The notes beneath the pieces are model-generated. The model did not search any database, was not told the DNA's origin, and saw only the letters and a list, made by a program, of their open reading frames with translations. A DNA stretch of 64,000 nucleotides from Tetmemena sp. SeJ-2015 (lineage: Eukaryota; Ciliophora; Spirotrichea; Sporadotrichida; Oxytrichidae). The position numbers were made by a program, and so were the translations under genes. This document shows, in pieces, positions 30,471 to 40,699 of this stretch. The stretch covers positions 124,001 to 188,000 of the forward strand of contig JAJKFJ010020752.1 of the NCBI GenBank assembly GCA_027382625.1, read 5' to 3'. Numbering within the stretch: the stretch's first letter is position 1; each line of letters opens with the position of its first letter.

Positions 30471-30522
30471 GGCCCATGGGGTAGGGGTTTGGCGGGACTT
30501 AGGCAAGAGGGCGCAGGGGCGC

Positions 30523-31151
30523 ATGGTCGGGCGGATCATTCACGGCGATGCGGATGTGGCCGAAGGCGCGGCCTGGCTGGCGGCGCGCCATCCTGCTTTC
30601 GCGCGCATCCTGCCAGAGCTTGGCCCCCTGCCGCTGCGCCGCCGGGCCGATGGTTTTGCGGCGTTGCTGGATGCGATTGTGGGCCAGCAGGTTTCCACCG
30701 CTTCGGCGCGCGCGATCTGGGCGCGGCTCGAGGCGGCCGGGCTGACCGATCAGGCGGCGGTCGCCCAGGCGGGGGACGAGGCGCTGCGCGCGGCGGGCCT
30801 GTCTCGGCAGAAGATCCGCTATGCAACGGCGCTGGCACAGGCGGGGGTGGATTTTCACGGCTGCGCGCGTGCCGGATGAACGAAGTGGTGGCTGCGCTGG
30901 TGGCGTTGCCCGGCATCGGTCGCTGGACAGCCGAAATCTACGCCATGTTCGCATTGGGCCGGGCCGATGTCTTTGCGCCGGGCGATCTGGCCCTGCAAGA
31001 GGCGGCGCGGGCGCTGTTCGACCTGCCGCAGCGCCCGAGTGAAAAGCAGTTGCGCGTCATGGCCGAGGATTGGACGCCCTGGCGCTCGGTTGCGGCGCGG
31101 GCGCTCTGGGCCTACTACCGGGTCGTGAAAAGCCGCGAGGGGATCAGATGA
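30523..31151 (+). CDS. DNA-3-methyladenine glycosylase II, AlkA-like (HhH-GPD)
   Basis: GFAALLDAIVGQQVSTASAR gives the glycosylase interface; LVALPGIGRWTAEIYAMFAL is the helix-hairpin-helix, and FAPGDLALQEAARALF carries the catalytic Asp of the GPD motif. The end is WTPWRSVAARALWAYYRVVK. The enzyme excises alkylated bases. One frameshift at about 30855 splits it. The start is set at ATG 30523 because upstream sequence belongs to the divergent transporter's control region. The gene overlaps the next, an esterase, by four bases (ATGA at 31148-31151), which suggests translational coupling. The length, about 210 residues, is standard for alphaproteobacterial AlkA without the Ada fusion. Confidence 0.85.
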
Positions 31152-31799
31152 GAGAATTGCAGTTCGGGCGCAAGGGGTCTGACAAGCCAAGGCACTGGTG
31201 GTCTTCCTGCATGGCTATGGCGCGGACGGGGCCGATCTTCTGGGTCTGGCCGATCCTTTGGCGCCGCATCTGCCTGGCGTGCAGTTCCTTGCCCCCGACG
31301 CGCCGGAACCCTGTCAGGGCAATCCGTTCGGGCGGCAGTGGTTTCCGATCCCCTGGCTGGACGGATCGTCCGAAGAGGCCGCGCGGGAGGGATTGCTGGC
31401 GGCGGCCGAGGATCTGAACGGGTTTCTCGACGCGCGCCTGGCCGAGACCGGCCTGACGCCCGCCGCGCTGGCACTGATCGGCTTTTCCCAAGGCGCGATG
31501 ATGAGCCTGCATGTCGCGCCGCGCCGCGCGGAACCCGTGGCCGGGGTGGTGGCGATCTCGGGGCGGCTGATCGCGCCCGAACGTCTGGCGGGCGATCTGA
31601 CGGTCAAGCCGCCTGTCCTGCTGATCCATGGCGATCAGGACCCGGTCGTGCCGTTCCAGGACATGGCCGCCGCAGGTAATGCGCTGGTGGGGCCGGGTTC
31701 GAGACCTATGGCCATGTGATGAAAGGCGCGGGCCACGGCATCGCCCCCGACGGGCTGGGCGCCGCGTTGAGTTTCCTCAGGGACCGGCTTCCGCTTTAG
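31148..31799 (+). CDS. Carboxylesterase/phospholipase, YpfH-like alpha/beta hydrolase
   Basis: After MRELQFGRKG (start 31148, overlapping the alkA-like stop) comes one frameshift near 31190, then VVFLHGYGADGADLLGLADP with oxyanion-hole HG. The nucleophile lies in LIGFSQGAMMSL (GxSxG), the Asp in LLIHGDQDPVVPF and the His in MKGAGHGIAPDG (after a frameshift near 31693). This is a standard catalytic triad of the family that hydrolyses short acyl esters or lysophospholipids; the substrate is unknown. The stop TAG at 31797-31799 overlaps the stop of the convergent glucokinase gene on the other strand (TTA at 31796-31798). Confidence 0.82.
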
Positions 31800-32772
31800 G
31801 CCAGGGCCTCAAGCCAGGCCGCGCAGCCCGTCAGGGCGGCAAAGTCATCCTCGACCACGGTGACCGAGAAATCCTTGGTCAAAGAGATCGACGCGGCGCA
31901 TTTCGCGGAAGCTTTCGGTCAGGCCCGAATCGGGCGAAATGCGGCGTCATGGCCCGCGACATGCCGCCGATCAGGTAGAGCCCGCCCCAGGGCAGGTGAA
32001 TCAGCGAAAGATCGGCCAGCATCTGCGCCAGGATCTGGACGTAAAGCCGGGCCGCATGGCTGGCGACCGGATCGCCCGCCTCCAGGAGGCGCAGCACCTC
32101 GGCCGATTGCAGGCCGCCCGGAACGCCCGCTTCGGAGGCCGCGAAGGCATAAAGATTGCCCAGGCCACGGCCCGCGAGCACCTCTTCCGTGCCGCAATGC
32201 GGCACCTCGCCGCGCGCGGCCAGAAGGCCCTCGACAAAGCGCATCAGGCGGAAGGTTTCCTCGTTGCGCACCGGCATGTTGACATGGCCGCATTCCGAAG
32301 CGGGCACGACGCGGCCCGCGCCATGGCCATGGACGGGGGCGGCGTTGACGCCGGTGCCCAGGCCCACGACCAGCATCGAACCGCCGGGCTTTTGCGGACC
32401 TTCGATCACCGGGCGCAGGTTGGCTGCGGCCACGTGACCAAGGGGCATGGCCCTGGGCCTGAAGGTCATTGAGGATCGCCACCCGCCGCGCGCCGGAGGC
32501 GGCGGTCAGCTTGGCGGCATCCATCTCCCAGTCGAGATTGGTCATCCGCGCCACGCCATCCTCGACCGGGCCTGCCGCGGCGACGCAGACGCCCTGCACC
32601 TCGGCCCCGGTCACGGCCAGATAGTCGCGCAGGATCTGGGCGATGTCCTGCCCGCGCGCCTTGTATTCGGCGTTGGGATAGCGGCGGATCGTGTCCGCCC
32701 GGACCGTGGCCCTTCGGCCAGCGCCACGCGGGTATTGGTTCCGCCGATATCGGCCAGAAGATTCAGCGCCAT
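31796..32772 (-). CDS. glk: Glucokinase
   Basis: The start at 32772 gives MALNLLADIGGTNTRVALAE, the ASKHA phosphate-1 loop. Further blocks are VCVAAAGPVEDGVARMTNLD, MLVVGLGTGVNAAPVHGHGA and RVVPASECGHVNMPVRNEE (catalytic Glu and the HVN element). It phosphorylates glucose, here that released by the two glycosidases of this locus. Frameshifts lie near 32700, 32450, 31935 and 31850. The gene follows bgl by 7 bases in the same direction. Its stop overlaps the convergent esterase stop. Confidence 0.88.
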
Positions 32773-32779
32773 GGGGACC

Positions 32780-34106
32780 TCATTCGTTGCGGGACAGCGC
32801 CCGCTTCAGCGCGTGATACGAGGACTTGGGGGTGCGCTTCAAGCTGTCGAAATCGACATGGACCAGGCCGAAGCGTTTCTCGTAACCCAGCGACCATTCG
32901 TAATTGTCGAGAAGCGACCAGATGAAGTAGCCGCGAAGGTTGACGCCCCGGGAAAGGGCGCGTTGCGCGGCGGCAAGATGAAGGGACAGGTAATCCGTCC
33001 GCTCGGGGTCCTCGACCGTGTCGTCCACGACATCGACCTCGGGCGAGGCCATGCCGTTTTCGGTGACATAGATCGGCAGGCCCCTGGTGTATTCCCGCGC
33101 TCGTTCGCAGCAGGAAATCTCAAGGCCTGCGGGTAGATTTCCCAGCCCATCTGGGTTTTCGGCAGGGGACCTTCGACCTCGGCCAGATGGGGCCAGGGAC
33201 CGGGATCGGGGCCGATCAGCTTGCGGGTATAGTAGTTCAGGCCGCACCAGTCGACCGGGGTGGCGATGGTCGCCATGTCGTCCTGCCAGCCGGGCGGCAG
33301 ATGGGGCAGAAGGCCCTGAAGCGCGAGGTCGGGATAAGCGCCGTTGAAGATGCCGCCCAGGAACCAGCGGTTGTAGATCGCGTCATAGCGGGCCGCCGCC
33401 TGCGCCGCCGCGGGCGAGGCATCGGCGGGATCGGCCCATTCCAGATTGCAGACCGCGCCCAAGTTCTGCATCCCAGCGCGCGCATCGCCTGAATGGCGCG
33501 GCCATGGGCGAGAAGGACATGATGCATCGCCGGCCTGTGGCGCGGATGTCGCGCAGGCCCGGGGCGTGTAGCCCAGGAAATGCGATAGCCAGGCCACGCA
33601 CCACGGCTCGTTCACCGGGCCGCCGACCACAGCCGATCGCCGATGCGGCGGCAGAGCAGGTCGGCATAATCGGCGAACCAGCCCGCGATGTCGCGGTTGC
33701 GCCAGCCGCCCAGATCGGCAAGGGCCGAAGGCAATTCCCAGTGGTAAAGGGTCAGCGCGGGTTTCAGCCCGCGTTCCACCATCCCGTCGACAAGACGGTC
33801 GTAGAAGTCGAGACCGGCTTGGTTGGGCGTGCCGCGCCCTTCGGGCAGTACCCGCGCCCATGAGGCGGAAAAGCGATAGGCATCCAGATTGGCATCGCGG
33901 ATCAGGTCCAGATCCTGCGGCCAAAGGTGGTAATGGTCGCAGGCCCGCGCGCCGGTTTCGGCCCGGACGACATTGCCCGGCGTCTCGGCGAAATCATCCC
34001 AATGGGTGCGGCCCGCGCCGCCGAACTGATGGCCCTCGATCTGGTAGGACGAGGTCGCGGTGCCAAAGACGAAGCCTTCGGGAAAATGCGAGCGCGCGGG
34101 CAACAT
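32780..34106 (-). CDS. bgl: Beta-glucosidase, glycoside hydrolase family 1
   Basis: MLPARSHFPEGFVFGTATSS and YQIEGHQFGGAGRTHWDDFA give the GH1 N-terminus. The acid/base Glu lies in VNEPWCVAWLSHFLG, the nucleophile Glu in IYVTENGMASPEVDVVDDTV, and the end in GYFIWSLLDNYEWSLGYEKR. A retaining beta-glycosidase, cytoplasmic because no signal peptide is seen. Frameshifts lie near 33620, 33555, 33475 and 33125. The gene is second in a leftward aglR-bgl-glk group, 22 bases after aglR, so it is probably induced with the alpha-glucoside system even though it cleaves beta-linkages. Confidence 0.9.
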
Positions 34107-34128
34107 GGCGGGACCTTTGCCGAATGGA

Positions 34129-35150
34129 CTAGCGGGGTGCGGGGCCGGTGGACTGACCGATGATCAGATCGGCCTCGAGCAGACGTGACGGTGCTTCGGC
34201 GTCAGGGTTCGCGATCAGACCCAGCAGCATCTGCGCGGCCAGACGGCCCGCCTCGCGGACCGATGATCTTGTCGCCGTAAAGATGGAAATCCTCGCCATT
34301 CTTCATATAGGACAGGTCGTCGTCATGGATGATGACGCTGATGTCGCGGCCAAGCTTCAGCCCGCGCTCGTCGGCGGCGCGGCGCAGACCCATGCCCGAG
34401 ATCATCGACGAGGCGAGGAAGGCGGTGGGCGGATTCGCCTGGGCCAGCATCCGCTTGCGATACGATAGCCCGAGCCTTCGGTCATTTCCTCGGAACTCAT
34501 CAGGCGGGGTCGGCTTCGATCCGCGCGCGGCCAGCGCATCGGTAAAGCCGGTGCGGCGGCGGATGGCGAAATCCATGTTCTCCAGCCCGTTGACCAGCGC
34601 GATCCGCCGATGACCAAGGTCGAGCAGGAATTCCGTCGCCCGCTGGAACGCCCGGCGGTTGTTCACATCGACCCAGGAATAGGGCAGGGCGCAGCCCGAA
34701 GCGCGGCCATGGACGACGAAGGGCAGGCCGATATCGTGCAGAAGGGGGATACGGCTGTCCTCCATCCGCGGGGAATGGACGATGACGCCATCGACATTGC
34801 CCTTGGCGCGCAGCGTGCGATAGGTCGCATCTTCCTGATCGTCCGGCACGACCGACAGCACCATGTCATAATCGTTGCGGCTGTAGATCTCGCCCGCACC
34901 GGCGATGAAATCGGCAAAGATCGGGTTCATGATCTCATGCCTGGTGGCGATGGGGATGACATGGCCCACGGCCATGGCGCGCCCGGTCGCCAGGCGGATG
35001 GCGCGGGCATTCGGCCGATAGTCATGGCGCTTGGCTGCGGCCATCACGCGGGCGCGCGTGGCCTCGTTGACCTCCGGATAGCCGTTCAGCGCCCGCTCAC
35101 AGTTGTCTGGGCGAGAGGCCCAGTTTGGTGGCGAGTTCCTTGAGGTTCAT
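34129..35150 (-). CDS. aglR: LacI-family repressor of the alpha-glucoside locus
   Basis: ATG 35150 gives MNLKELATKLGLSP, then after a frameshift near 35100 RALNGYPEVN and AKRHDYRPNARAIRLATGRA, the LacI hinge-helix region. The periplasmic-binding-protein-like effector domain follows: AVGHVIPIATRHEIMNPIFA, DGVIVHSPRMEDSRIPLLHD, GHRRIALVNGLENMDFAIRR. Frameshifts also near 34500 and 34255. The protein should repress aglEFGAK and its own operon until an alpha-glucoside binds. It is divergent from aglE across about 260 bases with LacI-type half-sites, and is first of the aglR-bgl-glk group. Confidence 0.85.
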
Positions 35151-35411
35151 CGGATTGCGCGCTCAAACGGTTTCAATTCTGCCAAGCTTACAAGCCGCGC
35201 GCGCCATGTCAAAGGCAAAGCTTGGCGGCGCTGCACCTGCTAAATCTCTATTCTGCGGCTGCAAATGGCCGGTTTTGGTTTGACTTGCAAGGTTGGATCG
35301 GCAAATGTCGATCATCCAAAGCGGTTTGAAAACGATTCTGCGCTTTGACCAGAGTCGTGGTGTCGCAGGTGTAAATGCCCCGCAAGAGCAGCGGGCGAAG
35401 GGGAGGAAGAG
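35151..35411. promoter_or_regulatory. Divergent control region between aglR and aglE
   Basis: Two related LacI-type half-site clusters are seen: CAAACGGTTTCAATTCTG at 35164-35181 and CGGTTTGAAAACGATTCTG at 35322-35340; both hold AACG followed by TT and end in ATTCTG. A perfect 9-base inverted repeat, GCCAAGCTT (35181-35189) and AAGCTTGGC (35218-35226), lies between. GGGGAGGAAGAG just before ATG 35412 is a strong ribosome site for aglE. Assignment of the sites to AglR is inference from position and family. Confidence 0.5.
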
Positions 35412-36748
35412 ATGAGGAAATCGCTTGCCGCCAGCGCCGCAGCGCTGGCGTTGCTGTCCGGTGCTGCAGGGGCGCAGGATCTGGTCTTTCCGGTGGGCGA
35501 GGGTGCCTTCAACTGGGACAGCTACAAGAGCTTTGACGAGGCCAACAACCTCGACGGCCAGACGCTGACCATCTTCGGCCCCTGGCGCGGCGAAGACCAG
35601 GTCCTGGTCGAAACCATGCTGGCCTATTTCACCGCCGCCTCGGGCGTAAAGGTGGAATACTCCTCGTCGGAAAACTACGAGCAGCAGATCGTCATCGACA
35701 CCGAAGCGGGCAGCCCGCCGGACATCGCGATCCTGCCGCAGCCCGGCCTGATCGCCGACCTCGCCTCCAAGGGCTACTTCGCCCCGCTCGGCGACGAAAC
35801 CCAGACTGGCTGCCGCAATTACGCCGCGGGCGAAGCTGGGTGGGGCTTGGCTCCTATGCAGGGCCGGACGGGGCCAAGGCGCTTTATGCGTTCCCCTACA
35901 AGATCGACGTGAAATCGCTGGTCTGGTATTCGCCCGACACCTTCGCCGATGCCGGCTACGAAGTGCCGCAGACGATGGAAGAGCTGAAAGCCCTCACCGA
36001 CAAGATCGTGGCTGACGGCGGCACCCCGTGGTGCATCGGTCTGGGTTCGGGCGGTGCGACCGGCTGGCCCGCGACCGACTGGGTCGAGGACATGATGCTG
36101 CGCACCCAGGCACCCGATGTCTATGACAAATGGGTGTCGAACGAATTGCCGTTCAACAGCCCTGAAGTCGTGGGCGCGATCGACGAATTCGGCTGGTTCG
36201 CCAAGAACGACGCCTTCGTCGCGGGCGGGGCTTCGGCCGTGGCTTCGACCGACTTCCGCGACAGCCCCAAGGGCCTCTTCTCCTCGCCCCCGCAGTGCTA
36301 CATGCACAAGCAGGCTTCGTTCATCCCGTCCTTCTTCCCCGAAGGCACCAAGGTCGGCACCGATGCCGATTTCTTCTATATGCCGGCCTATGAAAGCAAG
36401 GATCTGGGCAAGCCGGTCCTTGGCGCCGGACGCTGGCCTTCATCACCAAGGACACGCGGCCAGCCGGGCCTTCATCGATGCTGAAGACCCCGATCGCGCA
36501 TGAAGTCTGGATGGCGCAGACCGGTTTCGTGACCCCGTTCAAGGCCGTGAACAGCCGAACTTATGGCGATCCGCGCTGAAAAAGAGGGCGAGATCCTGCT
36601 GAACGCCACCACCTTCCGCTTCGATGCCTCGGATCTGATGCCGGGCGTGGTGGGCGCGGGGACGTTCTGGACCGGGATGGTCGACTTCGTCGGCGGCAAG
36701 TCGGCGCAAGAGGTTGCCGACGCGATCCAGGCAAGCTGGCCTAAGTAA
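35412..36748 (+). CDS. aglE: Alpha-glucoside ABC transporter substrate-binding protein
   Basis: Signal peptide MRKSLAASAAALALLSGAAG, cleaved at GAQ. The mature protein is a large solute-binding protein: GQTLTIFGPWRGEDQVLVET, YEQQIVIDTEAGSPPDIAIL, GLIADLASKGYFAPLGDETQ, LVWYSPDTFADAGYEVPQTM, and HKQASFIPSFFPEGTKVGTD. Binds maltose, sucrose, trehalose and similar alpha-glucosides in the characterised Sinorhizobium system. Frameshifts lie near 35807, 35840, 36430 and 36555. About 445 residues, normal. First gene of the agl operon; a strong stem-loop separates it from aglF. Confidence 0.92.
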
Positions 36749-36755
36749 GCCCGCT

Positions 36756-36782
36756 GCGCGGCCTGTCTGGGGCAGGCCGCGC
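36756..36782 (+). other. Intercistronic stem-loop between aglE and aglF
   Basis: GCGCGGCCTG, a 7-base loop TCTGGGG, CAGGCCGCGC: a perfect 10-bp stem 8 bases after the aglE stop. There is no T-run. Such structures after binding-protein genes protect the upstream mRNA and lower expression of the permease genes. Confidence 0.7.
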
Positions 36783-36812
36783 CGTTCTTGCAGCAAATTG
36801 GGGGAGGGAACG

Positions 36813-38030
36813 ATGCATCCTGCCTTGCAGGCGGTTTTGGTGATCCTTGTCGGTGTCGGCGGTTGTGTGGGCTATTTCTACTTCTCGAACCTGTTTCTCG
36901 ACAAAGTCCTGTTTCCGGCCCGTGGCCCGAACGCAGGCCGCAACATCAACCGCGCCAACATGATCCGCCCGTGGCTCTTTCTGGCCCCCGCGCTGATCGC
37001 GCTGTGCCTGTATCTGGCCTATCCGGTCTTTGCGACCGCCTGGCTGTCACTTCATGACAAGTCCGGCGCCTTCTCCGGCCTGGACAATTACCAGAAGATG
37101 TTCGCCGAGCCGAAATTTCGCGGAATCGCTGCGCAACAACATGCTGTGGCTGATCGTGGTTCCGGCCGCCTTCGGCCTGCTTGCAGCGCAACTGTCTGAC
37201 CGCATCCGCTGGGGCAGCATCGCCAAATCGCTCATCTTCATGCCGATGGCGATTTCTTTCGTCGGCGCCTCGGTCATCTGCAAGCTGATCTACGACACGC
37301 GCGATGCCAACCGCCGCAGACTCGGGCTGTGAACGCGCTGTGGCTGAAGGCCGAGGGCGGGCTGGGGTCGTGTCCTCATGCTGCGGCTTCTGCCCTTCCT
37401 TCTGATCCTGTGCTTGATGCTGGGACATCCTCTATGTCGGCTACCTGGTGGCGCGGCCGCTTTGGGCCGGGCGTCGGGCGGGCGGGCTGGTCACGGCCGG
37501 GCGGGTGATCGGCGGGCTGGTCGCGCTGTTTCTGGGCTATGAGCTGCGCGACCTGGCTTTACGGCATCGCCACGGCGACGCTGCCCTATGGCACGCCGCA
37601 GGCCTGGCTGCAGATCCCCTACTGGAACTCGTTCTTCCTTATGGCGGTCCTCGTCTGGATCCAGACCGGCTTTGCAATGGTGATCCTGTCGGCCGCCCTG
37701 CGCGGCGTGCCCGAAGACACGGTCGAGGCCGCGATCATCGACGGCGCGAACCCGTTCCAGATCTTTTTCAAGATCAAGGTTCCGCAGATCATGTCCACCA
37801 TCGTCGTCGTCTGGACCACCATCACCATCGTCGTCCTCAAGGTCTTTGACATCGTCCTCGCCATGACCAACGGCCAATGGGAGACGCAGGTGCTTGCCAA
37901 CTACATGTATGACAAACTCTTCCGCTCGCTCGACTGGGGCGTCGGCTCGGCCTCGGCGATGGTGATCATGCTTCTGGTCACGCCGATCCTTGTCTGGAAC
38001 GTCTACAACGCACGCAAAGAAATGCGCTAA
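36813..38030 (+). CDS. aglF: Alpha-glucoside ABC transporter permease AglF, with an extra internal segment
   Basis: The first half reads MHPALQAVLVILVGVGGCVG, RPWLFLAPALIALCLYLAYP and SLIFMPMAISFVGASVICKL. The second half has the permease EAA loop EDTVEAAIIDGANPFQIFFK and ends RKEMR. Between about 37330 and 37620 a further hydrophobic stretch (LRLLPFLLILCLMLG; RVIGGLVALFLGYELRDLAL) occurs that shorter AglF proteins lack, suggesting one or two additional helices; it is itself frameshifted. With AglG it forms the membrane pore. Frameshifts lie near 37120, 37320-37450 and 37560. Confidence 0.85.
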
Positions 38031-38041
38031 GGGGGCCGAAG

Positions 38042-39102
38042 ATGGACAATATCGCAGGCAAGAAACCCGCTTTGGCTGGGCCGTGCATATCGCGGTCGTG
38101 GCGCTTGTGGTCCTCTGGGTCGTGCCGACCTTTGGGCTTCTGGTGTCATCGTTCCGCACCACGGACCAGATCACTTCGTCCGGCTGGTGGCAGTCGCTTG
38201 CCACGCAGGAAAGCCAGCAACCCGCGATCCGCATAGAGGGCGATGAAGCCCAGAAGGACGGGCTTTTCGCGATAGAGGGCAATCTTTACGGTGGAAAGGG
38301 CGGCACGGTCAGCAAATGGGGCACATCCTCGCGCGAGCCTGAAGCCTATGCGCCGGGCGACACGGCCGAGCTGAATGACGGGCTGAAGCTCACGGTGCAG
38401 GAGAATGGCGATTTCAGCCTGACCTGCCTGCCTCCATGGCGGACGGGCGCGCGGGTGTTCACCCCCCGGTCGACCCGCCCAAATTCACCACGGAACTACC
38501 CAAGTGATTTCCCCCCATGGGGGGATCGTGGGGGCCCTTCCTGAACCCCCTGCCCCTGGCGTCCGCCACATACCCCGACCTTGTGGGGCCTTCGGCCTAT
38601 GCGGGGCCTGGATGGAGTTTCCGGGGGCCTTTTTGGTCCCCTTTGTTGGGCGCTGGTGTCCCCTTGAAATTTGGCCCTGACCCCTGTTGCATTCCAAAAC
38701 TTGGCTGGGAAAAGGGGGCTTTTGGGGTTCTGGTGGCCATACCTTTTCGGTCGTGGCATTCCCTGGCGCAATTAATGGGGGGCCCCCCGACATCATCGAA
38801 ACCCGGTCGATGGGCGAGATTTCCAGATTTTCACCGGGATCATCCTGCCCTGCCCTTCCCCCGCTGGCTGTTGGGATCTTCCAGTTCCTTGGCCTGGAAC
38901 GCCCTTGGTCGCCTGGTTTCCTGGCACGGGCAATGACCAGCAGGTGCTGACCGGCAACCTCGTCAACCTGATGGGCTCGCGCGGCGGCGATTGGGAGATC
39001 CTCTCGGCCTCGGCCTTCATCTCGATCGCCGTTCCGCTTGTCGTGTTCTTCGCCATGCAGCGGTTCCTGGTGCGCGGGCTTCTGGCCGGTTCGGTTAAGT
39101 GA
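38042..39102 (+). CDS. aglG: Alpha-glucoside ABC transporter permease AglG (badly damaged centre)
   Basis: It begins MDNIAGKK, then after one frameshift FGWAVHIAVVALVVLWVVPT and FGLLVSSFRTTDQITSSGWW. An extracytoplasmic loop follows (GTSSREPEAYAPGDTAELND). From 38470 to 38940 the frame is lost repeatedly, but fragments of the expected permease remain (DIIETRSMGEISRFSPG corresponds to the EAA loop). It ends cleanly VLTGNLVNLMGSRGGDWEIL, FISIAVPLVVFFAMQRFLVR. The stop is TGA 39100-39102. The damage consists of extra G and C runs, unlike biological decay. Partner of AglF. Confidence 0.78.
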
Positions 39103-39109
39103 GACGGAA

Positions 39110-40690
39110 ATGAACGTGACGAAAGACCCGGACTGGTGGCGCGGCGCGGTGATCTACCAGATCTACCCGCGCAGCTATCAGGACAGCAACGGCGACGGCA
39201 TCGGCGACCTGCGGGGCATCACCGAGCGCCTCGCCCATGTCGCTTCCCTTGGGGCGGATGCGATCTGGGTGTCGCCTTCTTCAAACCCCCCTGGGGGGCC
39301 GAGTTTTTTTGCAAGGCCAGCGGGCCGCTCGGCGTGGTGGCCGGGGGGAACACGGGGCGTGATGATCGATCTCGTGATCTCGCATACCTCGGACAAGCAT
39401 CCCTGGTTCACCGAAAGCCGCAAGAACAAAACCAACCCGAAAGCCGACTGGTATGTCTGGGCCGACCCGAAACCCGATGGCACGCCGCCCAACAACTGGC
39501 TGTCGGTCTTTGGCGGCTCGGCTTGGCAATGGGATGCGCGGCGCGAGCAGTATTACCTGCACAATTTCCTGACCTCGCAGCCGGACCTAAACTTCCACAA
39601 TCCGCAGGTGCAGGCGGCGGTGCTGGACGCGACCGAGTTCTGGCTGAAGCGCGGGGTCGACGGGTTCCGGCTGGACACGATCAACTTCTATTTCCACGAC
39701 AAGCACTTGCGCGACAATCCCGGCCTGCCCGTGGAGTTGCGCAATGACCGCACCGCGCCCAAGGTGAACCCCTACAATCACCAGATGCACCTGTTCGACA
39801 AATCGCAGCCGGAGAACCTGGCCTTCCTGCGCCGGTTCCGCGCCCTGATCGCGCCCTATGGCGCGGCGGCGGTGGGTGAGGTGGGCGACAGCGAGCGCGG
39901 CTTGCAGATCATGGCCGAATACACCTCGGGCGGCGACAAGGTGCAGATGTGCTACCCGTTCGAAATGCTGCAACCCGCGCGCCTGACGGCGGGTGATCTG
40001 AAGGCGGTCTTCGACCAGCTTGCCACCGAGGCGCCCGATGCCTGGCCCTGCTGGTCCTACTCCAACCACGATGTCGCGCGCCATGTCACGCGCTGGGGGC
40101 TGAGTGAACAGGCCGCCCGGATGTATCTGGTGCTTATGGCCTGCCTGCGCGGCTCGGTCTGCCTTTATCAGGGCGAAGAGCTTGGCCTGCCCGAGGCCGA
40201 CATCGCCTTTAAAGGAAACCTTCGGGAAACCCCTATGGATCGAGTTCGGGCCCTTTGAATTCAAGGCCGCGGCCCGGCTCCCCCCCCGTCCCCTGGGGGC
40301 AGGACAATGCGAATGGCGGTTTCACCAGCGCGCCGCGCGGCTGGCTCCCCGGTGTCGCCCCCCGAAAACTCCCCAAGGGGGTGGCGGTGCGGGGCGCGGG
40401 GAAAGGGGGTTTTAACCGCGACACCCTGGCTTTCCGCCGCGCCCATCCGGTGCTGGCGCTTGGCGAGATGTCGGCGGTGACGGTTCGGGGCGTTGTGGCG
40501 CATTTTTCCCCCGCAGGGGCCCCGGAAACGATTTTCGGGCGCGTTCCCAATCTGGGGCCCGGGATAGGGCCCGGGGGTGCCCAAATCCCGAAGGGGCTGG
40601 GAGGGGGTTTGGCCGGGGTTTTGGGGCAGGGCGTTTCCCGGGGCTGGGGGGAATTTCCCGGGCGGGGGGCTTTCCCGGGCCGGAAGGTCT
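39110..40690 (+). CDS. aglA: Alpha-glucosidase, GH13 (damaged)
   Basis: [20 protein letters not shown] and [20 protein letters not shown] are typical GH13 subfamily 23 openings. The nucleophile Asp lies in [14 protein letters not shown], the acid/base Glu in [13 protein letters not shown], and the third Asp in [14 protein letters not shown]. At 39283-39358 the expected stretch of about 45 residues before [18 protein letters not shown] is replaced by about 25 codons of G-rich text, so roughly 60 bases are missing or lost. From 40220 the frame is disturbed to the end, so the 3' limit is approximate. Cytoplasmic hydrolysis of imported alpha-glucosides. Confidence 0.85.
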
Positions 40691-40699
40691 GGGGAAAAA

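Noticed and set aside
38470..38940. Possible insertion element inside aglG
   Set aside because: No terminal repeats or transposase; fragments of the expected permease remain in order, so this is damaged sequence rather than an insertion.
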